A DNA stretch of 64,000 nt from Clostridia bacterium (GCA_024403135.1 JAKSSK010000002.1:1-64000), one strand, 5' to 3'; positions 48,132-56,784 are shown, counted from the first letter of the stretch. Translations and numbers: made by a program. Notes: a model not told the origin generated them from the letters alone.

Positions 48132-48639
48132 AATATTCGTCCCTTAACATGCTCATTAAGTGAACGTCATATAGCTTTCCGTTCTTTCTGCAGTTATCTC
48201 TAAGCACTCCCTCATACTTAAATCCTAAGGATAGGTAAAGGAATGATGCAGGATTTCCTGTATAGTGGTCAAGGTATAGCCTTGCCATGTTCCACTGATT
48301 AAAGGCTAGGTCCATCATGGCTAGCATTGCCTGCTTTCCGTAGCCCTTTCCTCTAAGGTCTACCTCTCCAATATATATTCTCCAGATTTCGCACTTCCAG
48401 CCCATGATGATGTCGCCCATTACGATTCTTCCTATTGGCTTTCCATCCTTTAGGCAGATGGTGTACTGTCTTTGAGCCTCGTCCTCGTCATCGTGGACAA
48501 ACTTTCTTACTACGTCGTCTCTAGTCTGATCGTCTGCGATGCTGAAAAACTGGGTAACCCTAGGGTCCTTTTCCCATCTATCAAAGTAGTCAATATCCTC
48601 AAATGTGGATTCTCTAATTATTAAATCTTTTGTTTCCAT
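48112..48639 (-). CDS. GNAT family N-acetyltransferase, RimJ/RimL-like
   Basis: About 175 residues. Characteristic pieces: LIIRESTFEDIDYFDRWEKDP at the start, IWRIYIGEVDLRGKGYGKQAMLAM (acetyl-CoA loop RGKGYG, about 98-110), and NPASFLYLSLGFKYEGVLRDN (about 133-152), typical of RimJ/L-type or SpeG-like acetyltransferases. The substrate (ribosomal protein, polyamine or small molecule) cannot be fixed. AAAAGGAGA precedes the ATG at 48639; earlier in-frame codons lie in the promoter (TGG-TATAAT, about 48665). Divergent from lexA. Confidence 0.85.
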   Translation of the reverse strand: METKDLIIRESTFEDIDYFDRWEKDPRVTQFFSIADDQTRDDVVRKFVHDDEDEAQRQYTICLKDGKPIGRIVMGDIIMGWKCEIWRIYIGEVDLRGKGYGKQAMLAMMDLAFNQWNMARLYLDHYTGNPASFLYLSLGFKYEGVLRDNCRKNGKLYDVHLMSMLRDEYFEKYGK

Positions 48640-48695
48640 AATCTTTCTCCTTTTTACGTGTATATTATACCACAATTTTTTTGAAAAAAAATTAA

Positions 48696-48733
48696 GAACA
48701 TTTGTTTACTTTTTGTTCGCATTGTGGTAAACT
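48696..48733 (+). promoter_or_regulatory. lexA promoter with LexA-box-like site
   Basis: TTTACT (48705-48710), 17 nt, TAAACT (48728-48733) with TGG before the -10. GAACATTTGTTT (48696-48707), a close match to Firmicute LexA boxes (GAAC-N4-GTTT/C), overlaps the -35, and a further GTTCG half-site follows at 48715. This fits autoregulation of lexA; the divergent GNAT/ABC unit could also be SOS-controlled. Confidence 0.7.
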
Positions 48734-48762
48734 AACCCTATCTAAGAAAAGGAGATAAAGCT

Positions 48763-49407
48763 ATGGCTAACGTTAGAGAACGTCAAATGAAGATATTAGC
48801 TTTCATGAAGGAAGCTATTAAGACTAAGGGATATCCCCCTACTATCAGGGAGATATGCGAGGCAATGCACGTAAAATCCACATCAACAGTCCACAAGGAT
48901 ATTGAAAGCCTAGTAAAGGAAGGCTATCTAAAGAAGGACCCTTCAAAGCCTAGAGCTTTAATGGTTGTAGACTCACCTATGGATGCTTCTCATGCATCAA
49001 ATTTAGATGTGGCAAATCAGAATACTATAGAGATTCCTGTAGTAGGAAGAGTTGCCGCTGGACTTCCTATCTTAGCTGAGCAGAACATAGATGATTCATT
49101 CCCTGTTCCTGCAAGATTCGTAAACGGCGGAACAAACTTCATGCTTACCGTAAAGGGTGAAAGTATGGTGGAAGCTGGAATCTTCGATGGAGACTACATC
49201 CTGGTTGAACAGACCAACGAAGCTCACAACGGCGAAATCGTAGTTGCTCTAGTTGATGGTTTTGAAACAGAAGCTACAGTTAAGACCTTCTACAAGGAAG
49301 ACGATCACATCAGGCTTCAACCTGAAAACAAAACTATGAGTCCTATCATTGTAGAAAACGCTCGCATAGTTGGAAAAGTAAAAGGAGTATTCAGATACTT
49401 TAACTAA
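48763..49407 (+). CDS. lexA: LexA repressor
   Basis: A 214-residue SOS repressor. The N-terminal winged helix (1-65) begins RERQMKILAFMKEAIKTKGYPPTIREICEAM. The autocleavage site is Ala99-Gly100 (VGRVAAGLPI). The catalytic serine is Ser134 in KGESMVEAGI and the lysine is Lys174 in TEATVK. RecA filaments trigger self-cleavage and release of SOS genes. AAAGGAG precedes the ATG, and the promoter has a LexA-box-like site, so it is self-regulated. Monocistronic, with a terminator after the stop. Confidence 0.97.
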   Translation: MANVRERQMKILAFMKEAIKTKGYPPTIREICEAMHVKSTSTVHKDIESLVKEGYLKKDPSKPRALMVVDSPMDASHASNLDVANQNTIEIPVVGRVAAGLPILAEQNIDDSFPVPARFVNGGTNFMLTVKGESMVEAGIFDGDYILVEQTNEAHNGEIVVALVDGFETEATVKTFYKEDDHIRLQPENKTMSPIIVENARIVGKVKGVFRYFN

Positions 49408-49432
49408 CCTCTCTACCCAGAGAGGTTTTTTT
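49406..49432 (+). terminator. Terminator after lexA
   Basis: AACCTCTCT-ACCC-AGAGAGGTT followed by TTTTTT. Its end is 5 bp from the -10 of the next gene. Confidence 0.9.
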
Positions 49433-49436
49433 ATGC

Positions 49437-49442
49437 TATACT
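49437..49442 (+). promoter_or_regulatory. -10 of RarD-like gene, probable leaderless start
   Basis: TATACT preceded by TGC (an extended -10), 6 nt before the ATG at 49449. There is no room for a ribosome binding site between the lexA terminator and the start. Confidence 0.55.
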
Positions 49443-49448
49443 ACCTTC

Positions 49449-50342
49449 ATGAGACTTGAAAAGGAAGAGATTAAAACTAAAAATGTATTGCTGCTGTTAA
49501 GCTGCTATATTATCTGGGGATTTCAGCCTCTATACTTCAATCAGATGGACGTGGAGGCCATGTTCCTGCTTACCTCTAGAATGCTCTTAGGTGGAATAGT
49601 TCTATTCATCTACCTGCTTATTAGAGGAAGAAAGGATGAGCTTATTGCAGCATTTAAGGATAAGGATTTGATGCTAAAGCACCTGATTCCAGGAGCCATA
49701 TTCCTGTTCCTTGACTGGGGAATATATACCTGGGCGGTTATGAACGAGCACATCATGGATTCATCCATGGGATACTACGTATCTCCTCTAGTAACTTGCT
49801 TCCTGGGAATTATCCTCTTTAAGGAAAGGTTTGGCTGGGAGGTCATAGCTGGCATCGCCTTGATAGCAACGGGCATCCTGGTGTCTGGAAACGGATTTAG
49901 CAACGCTCCTTTCGTATCCATAAGCTTGATGTTCTGTGCCCCTCTGTACAACGCCTTTATGAAGAAGGTTAATATAGACGGCATGATATCCACAGCTGTG
50001 CAGCTACTATGTGCAAGCCCATTCTGCGTAGCTTTCATCCTGATAGCAAGGCACGGAGAAAACGGTCTAGGTTCTATGGACCTAACCCAGTTCATGTTCC
50101 TGTTTGGAGCAGGCCTTGCAACCATGATTCCAATAGTGTTCCTGGCTGTAAGCATCAGGTTCCTGCCACTTACCCTGGTAGGCTTCATGCAGTACTTAAG
50201 CCCAACCTTCAGTATCCTATGCGGATATCTTCTAGGTCAGAGCATATCCCACGACCAGCTGATAAGCTACATATTCATCTGGGTCGGCGTAATAATATAT
50301 ACAACTGTTACAACCGTTAGATCAAAAAAGGAAGCTAGCTAG
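49449..50342 (+). CDS. EamA family transporter, RarD-like
   Basis: A 297-residue drug/metabolite transporter with about ten membrane segments. The N-terminal SCYIIWGFQPLYFNQM, MLLGGIV and DWGIYTWAV segments, and LGIILFKERFGWEVIAGIALIATGI (EamA repeat end), fit the RarD subgroup of the DMT superfamily. RarD was linked to chloramphenicol sensitivity in E. coli; physiological substrates are uncertain. The ATG has no Shine-Dalgarno and is 6 nt from an extended -10, suggesting a leaderless mRNA. It ends in a symmetric terminator shared with the convergent lysO gene. Confidence 0.87.
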   Translation: MRLEKEEIKTKNVLLLLSCYIIWGFQPLYFNQMDVEAMFLLTSRMLLGGIVLFIYLLIRGRKDELIAAFKDKDLMLKHLIPGAIFLFLDWGIYTWAVMNEHIMDSSMGYYVSPLVTCFLGIILFKERFGWEVIAGIALIATGILVSGNGFSNAPFVSISLMFCAPLYNAFMKKVNIDGMISTAVQLLCASPFCVAFILIARHGENGLGSMDLTQFMFLFGAGLATMIPIVFLAVSIRFLPLTLVGFMQYLSPTFSILCGYLLGQSISHDQLISYIFIWVGVIIYTTVTTVRSKKEAS

Positions 50343-50351
50343 CTTCCTTTT
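50328..50351. terminator. Bidirectional terminator between RarD-like gene and lysO
   Basis: AAAGGAAGCTAG-CTAGCTTCCTTT, a 24-bp perfect palindrome with A's on the left and T's on the right; it overlaps the RarD-like stop. Confidence 0.85.
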
Positions 50352-50353
50352 CT

Positions 50354-51373
50354 TTATCCCATAAGTGCGGGTACTAATATTGAAGTTGTGATGCACATGA
50401 AGAAGCCGGTTACGAATCCGTATACAACGGTTTCCTCTCGGCAGGATCTTTCGATGATCGGCATGCATACGTCCATGTCCGCCATACCTGCTATGCCAAG
50501 GCTTTCCATATATCCTATGGTCTTAGCAGCAAGAGGTATGAATATTATTCCTAAGGTTTCCCTTATTACGTTTGTCATAAAGCATACTGCACTTGCCACC
50601 GCATGGCCTGCTCCTGCTGAGCTCATCATGATAGGTGCATATGAGTACCATCCGAAGGCTCCTGCTATTGCTAGGCTATCCTTCATATCGTAGCCGAAGA
50701 TTGCTCCGCCTATTGCTCCAAAGATAAGGCCACCTACTATCATGGCAAATGGAAATGCAAATACCTTTAGGCCTACCTTCTTGATGTTTCCTGCAACTGT
50801 ACCTGAAAATCCCAGGTCGCTTCCTACGAATACCAGCATCAGGCATAGTCCGTAGACTATTCCGTTTGATGTGGCTTCATCGAAGGCCTTAAGATCATCG
50901 GTAAACTGAGGAACTACGAAGTGGCCAACTATCATGCCTAGGCCTACCAGTGTGATGGTGACGACAGTCATAACCAGGGTGTGCTTGCTCTCAGGTGAAA
51001 GCTTTCCAGCTTCCTTTCCTTCGTGCTTTTCTCTTTCCATCTTCTTGATGGCTTCAACCTCAGCTGGTGTAAGTTTCTTAACTACATCCCCGTATCTATT
51101 AATTCCAAGAAGTTTTCTTGTAACGTAGATTGAGAACATAGTCCCTATAATAATTATTAGGCATAGGGCTAGTGATTCCAGACCAAGGGTTCCTAAGTTA
51201 AGGATGATCTCATCGTTTATTCCCATCCTTACTCCCATTACAAATACAACTATGTAGATGAACCACATCATTGCAGTTCCCATCCAGCTGAACTTGTCCT
51301 TGTACTGCCTGAACCTACTTGAAAGCAGGTAGAACACCAACATTATGCTCCAGTATAGAATTAATATTTTCAT
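50354..51373 (-). CDS. LysO family transporter, second copy
   Basis: A 339-residue membrane protein of the LysO/DUF340 (lysine exporter) family, with about 8-9 segments: N-terminal WIYIVVFVMGVRMGINDEIILNLGTLGLESLALC, and a C-terminal DUF340 core GFSGTVAGNIKKVGLKVFAFPFAMIVGGL...AFGWYSYAPIMMSSAG and MDVCMPIIERS. It is a clear paralogue of the gene just upstream (both share GWYSxAP, MDVC(L/M)PI and the cytoplasmic KxxREK region). In E. coli LysO exports L-lysine. Two tandem genes may form a heteromeric exporter. Separated by 10 bp from its partner. Confidence 0.85.
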   Translation of the reverse strand: MKILILYWSIMLVFYLLSSRFRQYKDKFSWMGTAMMWFIYIVVFVMGVRMGINDEIILNLGTLGLESLALCLIIIIGTMFSIYVTRKLLGINRYGDVVKKLTPAEVEAIKKMEREKHEGKEAGKLSPESKHTLVMTVVTITLVGLGMIVGHFVVPQFTDDLKAFDEATSNGIVYGLCLMLVFVGSDLGFSGTVAGNIKKVGLKVFAFPFAMIVGGLIFGAIGGAIFGYDMKDSLAIAGAFGWYSYAPIMMSSAGAGHAVASAVCFMTNVIRETLGIIFIPLAAKTIGYMESLGIAGMADMDVCMPIIERSCREETVVYGFVTGFFMCITTSILVPALMG

Positions 51374-51383
51374 AAGCGCCTCC

Positions 51384-52355
51384 CTACAGGCTGATCATAA
51401 TTGGAACTAGTATTGGTACTAGGAAGCTTAAAATTACTCCTGAGATAAAGGAGTATACGGCAACGTCAGAAGATGTTGCACGCTCTACTATTGGTAGGCA
51501 TACGTCCATTGCGGCCGCTCCAGGCATGCCTGTTGTCTCGACGTATCCAACCTTTCTAGCGATTAGTGGTATTAATAGTATGGAGAAAAGCTCTCTCATT
51601 ACATTGTGCATAAAGGATATGGCGCTTGCCGTAATGAAGTTATGCTCCATAATGATTACAGGTGCCAGTGAATACCAGCCAAAGCCTGCTGCTATGGCTA
51701 GCCCTTCCTTCAGGCTAAATGGCATGAACAAGGTGCATATTACACCTGCAAGAAGTGACATCACTATGGTTACCACAGGGAAGATGAAGATCCTTGCTCC
51801 CACCTTCTTGAAGTTTTCCACTACCGTGCCTTCCATTCCTATGTCTATTCCTACGAATAGAAGAAGTACGCATAGTCCAACGTTTATTGCAAGGCCGGCA
51901 AAGTTATTGAACACTTCATAGTTTGTGCTAAACATTGGCCTGATCACCGTGTATCCTAGGATCATTCCTACAGCTACGCCGCATACGATGAAGATGGTCA
52001 TCTTGCTTACCCTTGGCTTTTCATCTACCTCAGACTTATCTTCTAGTTCTTTGCCATCGCCTATCATCCTGCCGTACTTATCTATCTTAACTATCTTTCT
52101 TGCCACATATATTCCAATAACTACAAGGGCAAGGGTTACTACAGTCATGATAAATGCGTATAGGCCGATGGAACCAAGGTTATCTATTACCTCTTCATTG
52201 GAGCCCATTCTAAGTCCCATGGTTAGAACTAGACATGTTATTGCAACAGTCTGAAACGGCCCAGTGAACTTAAGCTCCATATTCTTTTTTCTTGCTTTTG
52301 ATCCGAGAAAAGCACCTACTGCGGCAAATCCCAGATAAAGTAGTAAGTCTGACAT
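51384..52355 (-). CDS. LysO family transporter, first copy
   Basis: A 323-residue member of the LysO/DUF340 family with about nine segments: [18 protein letters not shown] (N-terminal), [27 protein letters not shown], then [54 protein letters not shown] and [19 protein letters not shown] precedes the ATG. First in a two-gene operon with its paralogue. Its promoter (TTGCTT-17-TATAAT) is divergent from and overlaps that of pyrR around a palindrome. Lysine export is inferred from the family. Confidence 0.87.
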   Translation of the reverse strand: MSDLLLYLGFAAVGAFLGSKARKKNMELKFTGPFQTVAITCLVLTMGLRMGSNEEVIDNLGSIGLYAFIMTVVTLALVVIGIYVARKIVKIDKYGRMIGDGKELEDKSEVDEKPRVSKMTIFIVCGVAVGMILGYTVIRPMFSTNYEVFNNFAGLAINVGLCVLLLFVGIDIGMEGTVVENFKKVGARIFIFPVVTIVMSLLAGVICTLFMPFSLKEGLAIAAGFGWYSLAPVIIMEHNFITASAISFMHNVMRELFSILLIPLIARKVGYVETTGMPGAAAMDVCLPIVERATSSDVAVYSFISGVILSFLVPILVPIMISL

Positions 52356-52402
52356 CTCAATACCTTTCTATCTCATAAAAATCCACTTTAATTATATATG
52401 TC

Positions 52403-52434
52403 GCCTTGACATTAAGCAAGGCATAATATATGAT
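52403..52434. promoter_or_regulatory. Divergent lysO/pyrR promoters with palindrome
   Basis: Rightward: TTGACA (52406-52411), 17 nt, TATGAT (52429-52434), then 6 nt to the pyrR ATG. Leftward: TTGCTT, 17 nt, TATAAT toward lysO (ends near 52391). GCCTTG-ACATTAAG-CAAGGC (52403-52422) is a perfect palindrome across both -35 regions and could be a shared operator. Confidence 0.65.
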
Positions 52435-52440
52435 TTTCCT

Positions 52441-52974
52441 ATGGAATTCAAATCACTATTAATGGATGAAGAACAAATGAATAGAGCCCTAAAGAGGATT
52501 GCTCACCAGATCATCGAAGGTAACGATGGCAGTAGCAGCCTAGTATTTTTGGGCATAAAAAGACGCGGCCTTCCGCTGGCTCACAAACTAGCAGCATACA
52601 TCAAGGAGTTCGAAGGCGTGGATATTCCTGTAGGAGAGCTAGACATCACCCTTTATAGGGACGACCTTTCAGAGCTTAGCGATACCCCTGTGGTAAATAA
52701 AAAACCTGAGGTAGAGGTTAAGGGAAAGACCGTAGTCTTGGTAGACGATGTAATCTATACAGGTAGAACTGTTAGAGCTGCCCTAGATGCCACATCAAGC
52801 ATGGGTAGACCTAGCCAGATAAAGCTTGCTGTCCTTGTGGATAGAGGCCATAGAGAGCTACCTATTAGAGCAGACTACGTAGGAAAGAACGTTCCTACAT
52901 CAAAGAGTGAAGTGATAAAAGTACAGGTGCCAGAGATAGATGGAAAGGCACAGGTTGAAATATTTGGAATTTAA
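52441..52974 (+). CDS. pyrR: PyrR, bifunctional pyr operon attenuator / uracil phosphoribosyltransferase
   Basis: A 177-residue PRT-fold protein. The PRPP loop is [20 protein letters not shown] (about 98-117); [18 protein letters not shown] and the flexible DITLYRDDL segment are typical. PyrR binds UMP and a specific mRNA loop to cause termination in pyrimidine genes; weak UPRT activity salvages uracil. A PyrR target is present in this window upstream of the uracil permease. The ATG lacks a Shine-Dalgarno and lies 6 nt from the -10 of a consensus promoter, so the mRNA looks leaderless. Terminator follows. Confidence 0.96.
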   Translation: MEFKSLLMDEEQMNRALKRIAHQIIEGNDGSSSLVFLGIKRRGLPLAHKLAAYIKEFEGVDIPVGELDITLYRDDLSELSDTPVVNKKPEVEVKGKTVVLVDDVIYTGRTVRAALDATSSMGRPSQIKLAVLVDRGHRELPIRADYVGKNVPTSKSEVIKVQVPEIDGKAQVEIFGI

Positions 52975-52975
52975 A

Positions 52976-53001
52976 AAAGGGAGAAGCTTGCTTCTCCCTT
53001 T
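52976..53001. terminator. Terminator between pyrR and uracil permease
   Basis: AAAGGGAGAAGC-TT-GCTTCTCCCTTT, 12-bp perfect stem with A's and T's on either side; serves both convergent genes. Confidence 0.88.
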
Positions 53002-53014
53002 AGTATTTTTTGTC

Positions 53015-54301
53015 TTATGCTTCTTGTTGTTCTTCTGTATCGTTTGCCCAACCAAGCTTATCGATTGCGAACATTACTAGTCCGATTACGATACCAACGA
53101 TTGTTGCAAGACACATACCAGTAAGTTGAACTTCACCGATGTTGATTGAAGCACCTGATAGACCTGTTACGAAGATTACGCTAGTCATAGCTAGGTTTCT
53201 AGGTCTTGAGTAGTCTACCTTCTTGTCTACGATTAGTCTAATACCTGATGCTGCGATCATTCCGTAAAGTAGGAAGCTGATTCCGCCCATTACTGGAGCT
53301 GGGATAGCGTTGATTAATGCACTTACTTGATCGAAGAATGATAGTAGGATTGAGAATACTGCAGCTCCTCCGATTACCCATACTGAGTAAACCTTAGTTA
53401 CAGCCATAACGCCGATGTTTTCGCCGTATGTAGTTGTAGGAACAGCTCCGCAGAAACCTGATAGCATTGTTGAAACACCATCAGCAAGTAGTGATCTGTG
53501 AAGACCAGGATCTCTGATTAAGTCCTTATCTACGATTTCTCCAGTTACAATCTGGTGAGAAATGTGTTCTGAAATGATTGTTAGTGATGCAGGTATGATC
53601 ATTATGATTGATGCAAAGTCGAACTTAGGACCACAGAATGCTGGAAGTGCTAAGATGCTTGCTTCCTTTACTCCTGAGAAATCTACTAAGCCCATGAATC
53701 CTGCTAGTGCGTATCCAACGATGATTGCGATTAGAATAGCGATTGCTGCTGCAAATCCTCTGAATACTACCTGTCCAATTACTGCAAGGGCAAGAGTGAA
53801 GATGAATACGAATACTACCTTTGGATCTAGTGGTGAGCCATCAACTGATACGATACTTGATGCTGCAGTTCCTGCAAGTTCAAGACCGATTAGTGCAACG
53901 ATAGGTCCCATTGCTGCTGGAGGAAGTACTGCGTCGATCCAGTTAACTCCAACAAACTTAATTAGTATTGCTACAACAGCGAATATTGCACCCATTACTA
54001 CGAAGCCGCCCAGTGCGTATGAGTAGTCTCCGCCGTGGCTAGCAATTACTAGTCCTGCTGGTGCTAAGATGGCAAAGCTGGAACCCAGATAAGCTGGAGC
54101 CTTACCCTGTGTAATTAAGATGAATAAAAGTGTTCCGATACCGTTCATTAGAAGTACGATTGAAGGTGGTAATCCTAAGATTACTGGTACTACTACTGAA
54201 GCTGAGAACATTGCGAATGTGTGCTGAATGCTTAGTGGAATCCATTGACCAATTGGTGGTCTTTCTTGAATTCCGATTAGTTTTCTGCCTTTCTTTTCCA
54301 T
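53015..54301 (-). CDS. Uracil/xanthine permease (nucleobase:cation symporter 2)
   Basis: A 428-residue membrane protein with about 12-14 segments of the NCS2 (UraA/PyrP/xanthine) family: PPIGQWIPLSIQHTFAMFSASVVVPVILG (N-terminal, with QH), LGSSFAILAP, AMGPIVALIGLELAG and the NCS2 signature around GFCGAVPTTTYGENIGVMAVTKVYS (E in GEN). A PyrR-binding attenuator precedes it, so uracil import and control by UMP are expected; uraA/pyrP would be the fitting name. AGGAGG precedes the ATG. Confidence 0.93.
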   Translation of the reverse strand: MEKKGRKLIGIQERPPIGQWIPLSIQHTFAMFSASVVVPVILGLPPSIVLLMNGIGTLLFILITQGKAPAYLGSSFAILAPAGLVIASHGGDYSYALGGFVVMGAIFAVVAILIKFVGVNWIDAVLPPAAMGPIVALIGLELAGTAASSIVSVDGSPLDPKVVFVFIFTLALAVIGQVVFRGFAAAIAILIAIIVGYALAGFMGLVDFSGVKEASILALPAFCGPKFDFASIIMIIPASLTIISEHISHQIVTGEIVDKDLIRDPGLHRSLLADGVSTMLSGFCGAVPTTTYGENIGVMAVTKVYSVWVIGGAAVFSILLSFFDQVSALINAIPAPVMGGISFLLYGMIAASGIRLIVDKKVDYSRPRNLAMTSVIFVTGLSGASINIGEVQLTGMCLATIVGIVIGLVMFAIDKLGWANDTEEQQEA

Positions 54302-54341
54302 AAAATCCTCCTAAAATAAATCATATAAGAGCATCTTTCAT

Positions 54342-54373
54342 AAAAAAATTCCTATCGCATCTTCGATAGGATT
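54342..54373 (-). terminator. PyrR-controlled terminator of uracil permease leader
   Basis: TCCTATCG / CGATAGGA stem with a 6-nt loop, followed by a 7-T tract on the minus strand, about 40 nt before the permease start. Confidence 0.85.
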
Positions 54374-54455
54374 TCTAGCGCAGTCCTCCCCTAGAGCACT
54401 GCAATATATGAAATCTTGATGGTCTCTCTGTACCACCTTAAAGATGCCTTTTCCA
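54374..54455 (-). promoter_or_regulatory. PyrR-binding RNA attenuator
   Basis: On the minus strand, GGTGGTACAGAGAGACCATC (54418-54437) matches the PyrR-binding loop (CAGAGAG in a conserved stem), followed by an antiterminator-capable region overlapping the terminator. With UMP-bound PyrR the terminator forms and the uracil permease is off. Confidence 0.8.
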
Positions 54456-54462
54456 AGAATTA

Positions 54463-54491
54463 ATTATACATATATGTAGTATGCTAGTCAA
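54463..54491 (-). promoter_or_regulatory. Promoter of uracil permease
   Basis: TTGACT (54486-54491), 17-nt spacer, TATAAT (54463-54468) on the minus strand. Start near 54456, giving a leader of about 155 nt that holds the PyrR attenuator. Confidence 0.8.
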
Positions 54492-54504
54492 TATTAATAA
54501 ACAA

Positions 54505-54530
54505 AAAATCCCCAAATTATTGGGGATTTT
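54505..54530 (-). terminator. Terminator after secreted lysozyme gene
   Basis: AAAATCCCCA / TGGGGATTTT with a short loop and T's; immediately past the lysozyme stop. Confidence 0.85.
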
Positions 54531-54532
54531 TC

Positions 54533-56776
54533 TTACTTAACCGTAAATTTTTTCTTTAATAATACTTTCGCCTTCTTAGGGTCCTTGGCATATACCTTGT
54601 AGGTGTATGTGCCCTTCTTTAAAGTACCGAATTTCAGGCTCTTATCCAAGTTTTGAAGGCTGTATGAGTAAGCATTAGGCTCTGCCTCCACTTTCATCTT
54701 TACGTTGCCCTTAGAGTCGATTATGGACACTCTCACAAGCTTTAGCTTGTAGTTTGACTTAACCGTTCCTGTAACGGTGAAGCCCTTCTTTACCTTTAGG
54801 CTCTTTGGGTAAGTTGCTCCTGTGATCTTTAGAGTTGATGGAGCGTATGCCTTAAAGCTTTCCTTAATTAAAACCTTAGTTCCCACCTGATCGGTAGCAG
54901 TTACCTTGTATGTGTAGGTTCCCTTCTTGCACTTTGAAAAGTCTAGGCTCTTGTTAAGCTTTGAAAGGTCGTACTTGAGCTTTTCAGGTGTAGCCTTAGC
55001 GCTTGTTACAACTTTGGAATTTGCATCCAGTACCTTTACCTGAACCGATGTTAGCTCTAGATCAGATGTAACCTTTCCCTGGATCTCAAAGTCCTTACCT
55101 GCTTCAATGCTCTCAGGCAGGTTAAAGTCCTTGATGGCCTTGGATTCAACACCAAACTCCTGCTTTAACAGGTAGCTGGTCTTCATGTAGTCCTTGGCAT
55201 AGATGAAGTATGTGTACTTACCTCCAGCCAGGGTGGATAGATCTGGAGCTATAACATCAACCGCCTTTTCCTCTGGCTTGGTGGTGTTCTTCAAAATGGT
55301 CTTTCCATCCTGATCCTTAACTCCTACTGTAAGCTGAGATATATCGTAGTTTGAAGTAACCTTACCTGTGCTTACAAACTCCTCACCTTTTACATACTTC
55401 TTAGGGTAGTTAGCATCTGTTAGCGCTAGCTCTGAAGGGTTAAGTATCTTGGTATAGTAGGAGGTCTTGGTGCTTGTTCCTACGGTGAAATCCTTGCTAA
55501 AGGATATGACCTTTCCGTTTACGTCCGTTACCTCTACAGAATATGTGTAGTTTCCTTCCTCGGTGATCTTGCTGAAAAGAATTGTGTCATCTACGCTCTT
55601 ACCCTTCTTGTTTTCTGAAGCGGTAAAGCTGTAGTACATTGGCTTCTTCTCTTCCTTTGATCTATCGTCTAAGAAGTGGTATTCCTGTGGACCTGTAACG
55701 TCCACCTTAACCTTGTCTATTCCCTTATTTGAAACCACGTAGCCGTAGCAAATCATTGATCCTGCTATCTTTGTAGGATACTGAACTGCACATAGTCCAA
55801 AGTAGTAGTTCTTGGAAATGTCCGACTTCACGTCGCTTCTCTCATCCCAGAAGCTTTCAAGGCAGGTCTTTCCTCTAGCTATAGCTGTCTTCTCTGTATT
55901 TGATGGAGATTCAAAGTTTCCGCACATAACGGCTGCTGCCATGTATGCACCTATCTCGTTATTTGGAACCTGCTTTAGCATGCTGTATGTCGCAGGATAG
56001 CTTTCAGTTATTTCCTGCTTAAAGAATTCTAGCTGCATGGTAAGATCAGCAATGTTGAATCCTTCTTTAAAGTATTCCTTAGCAAAGTTATATAGGCTTC
56101 CTCTTCTTCCACCTGTCCACTGGCATAGGCCGTAGCCACCGTCATCCTTCTTGAAGTTTCTCTCACCCTTGTTTACAGCCTTGGTGTATTCACTATCTGT
56201 CATATCCAGTGACTTATTCACCGTGTTTTCCAGGTTGTTTGGAAGTAGTCCGCTTTCGTTATACATGTTTGCTAAAACTCCGCAGGCTGCTGCCATGTTA
56301 AGCCCCATATCTTCTGTTAAGAACTGGTATATGGCTTCCTCATTTTTAGCATCAGAAGCGTAAGCATATATGCCTAAATCCGCGAAAACGGTATCCTCTT
56401 CAGGAACAGTAACTCCATCAGCCTCTCTAAAGGCGATGATGTATGGGCTATCCATATCTAGGTCTATACCGTCAGCCACTTCATAACCGTCTAAAACTGG
56501 AACGAATACGAAGGAATAGTGATCGTACCTATCGTATGCTTCTAGTGGCTTCCAGCTGACAGAGATTCTCTGCCTAGTATCTCCCATTCTAACGTCTATG
56601 GTCTTTGGGAAACTCTTGGTTAGCTCATCAAGGGTAGGATTACCCTTAAATGTATATATGTTATCCTCTATCATTTCAAAGCCAGTTATTACCCCGCTAA
56701 AAGCGTAGCTCATGAAAGGTATCATGGTCATTACTAGTGATAGGGATATTAATATTGTCAGTAGTTTTTTCTTCAT
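54533..56776 (-). CDS. Secreted phage-tail-type lysozyme with C-terminal Ig-like repeats
   Basis: About 747 residues. Signal peptide 1-25 (ending SYA). Residues about 135-310 form a phage-tail lysozyme domain: LTEDMGLNMAAACGVLANMYNESGLLPNNLE (catalytic Glu in NESG) and GGYGLCQWTGGRRGSLYNFA. Residues about 400-747 contain several Ig-like repeats ending YTYKVYAKDPKKAKVLLKKKFTVK-style strands (GKYTYFIYAKDYM, GTYTYKVTATDQV, GTYTYKVYAKDPK). It likely cuts peptidoglycan at the cell surface. The frame extends to 56917 but that part overlaps the upstream gene; AAGGAG precedes the ATG at 56776. Confidence 0.9.
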   Translation of the reverse strand: MKKKLLTILISLSLVMTMIPFMSYAFSGVITGFEMIEDNIYTFKGNPTLDELTKSFPKTIDVRMGDTRQRISVSWKPLEAYDRYDHYSFVFVPVLDGYEVADGIDLDMDSPYIIAFREADGVTVPEEDTVFADLGIYAYASDAKNEEAIYQFLTEDMGLNMAAACGVLANMYNESGLLPNNLENTVNKSLDMTDSEYTKAVNKGERNFKKDDGGYGLCQWTGGRRGSLYNFAKEYFKEGFNIADLTMQLEFFKQEITESYPATYSMLKQVPNNEIGAYMAAAVMCGNFESPSNTEKTAIARGKTCLESFWDERSDVKSDISKNYYFGLCAVQYPTKIAGSMICYGYVVSNKGIDKVKVDVTGPQEYHFLDDRSKEEKKPMYYSFTASENKKGKSVDDTILFSKITEEGNYTYSVEVTDVNGKVISFSKDFTVGTSTKTSYYTKILNPSELALTDANYPKKYVKGEEFVSTGKVTSNYDISQLTVGVKDQDGKTILKNTTKPEEKAVDVIAPDLSTLAGGKYTYFIYAKDYMKTSYLLKQEFGVESKAIKDFNLPESIEAGKDFEIQGKVTSDLELTSVQVKVLDANSKVVTSAKATPEKLKYDLSKLNKSLDFSKCKKGTYTYKVTATDQVGTKVLIKESFKAYAPSTLKITGATYPKSLKVKKGFTVTGTVKSNYKLKLVRVSIIDSKGNVKMKVEAEPNAYSYSLQNLDKSLKFGTLKKGTYTYKVYAKDPKKAKVLLKKKFTVK

Positions 56777-56784
56777 ATTTCTCC

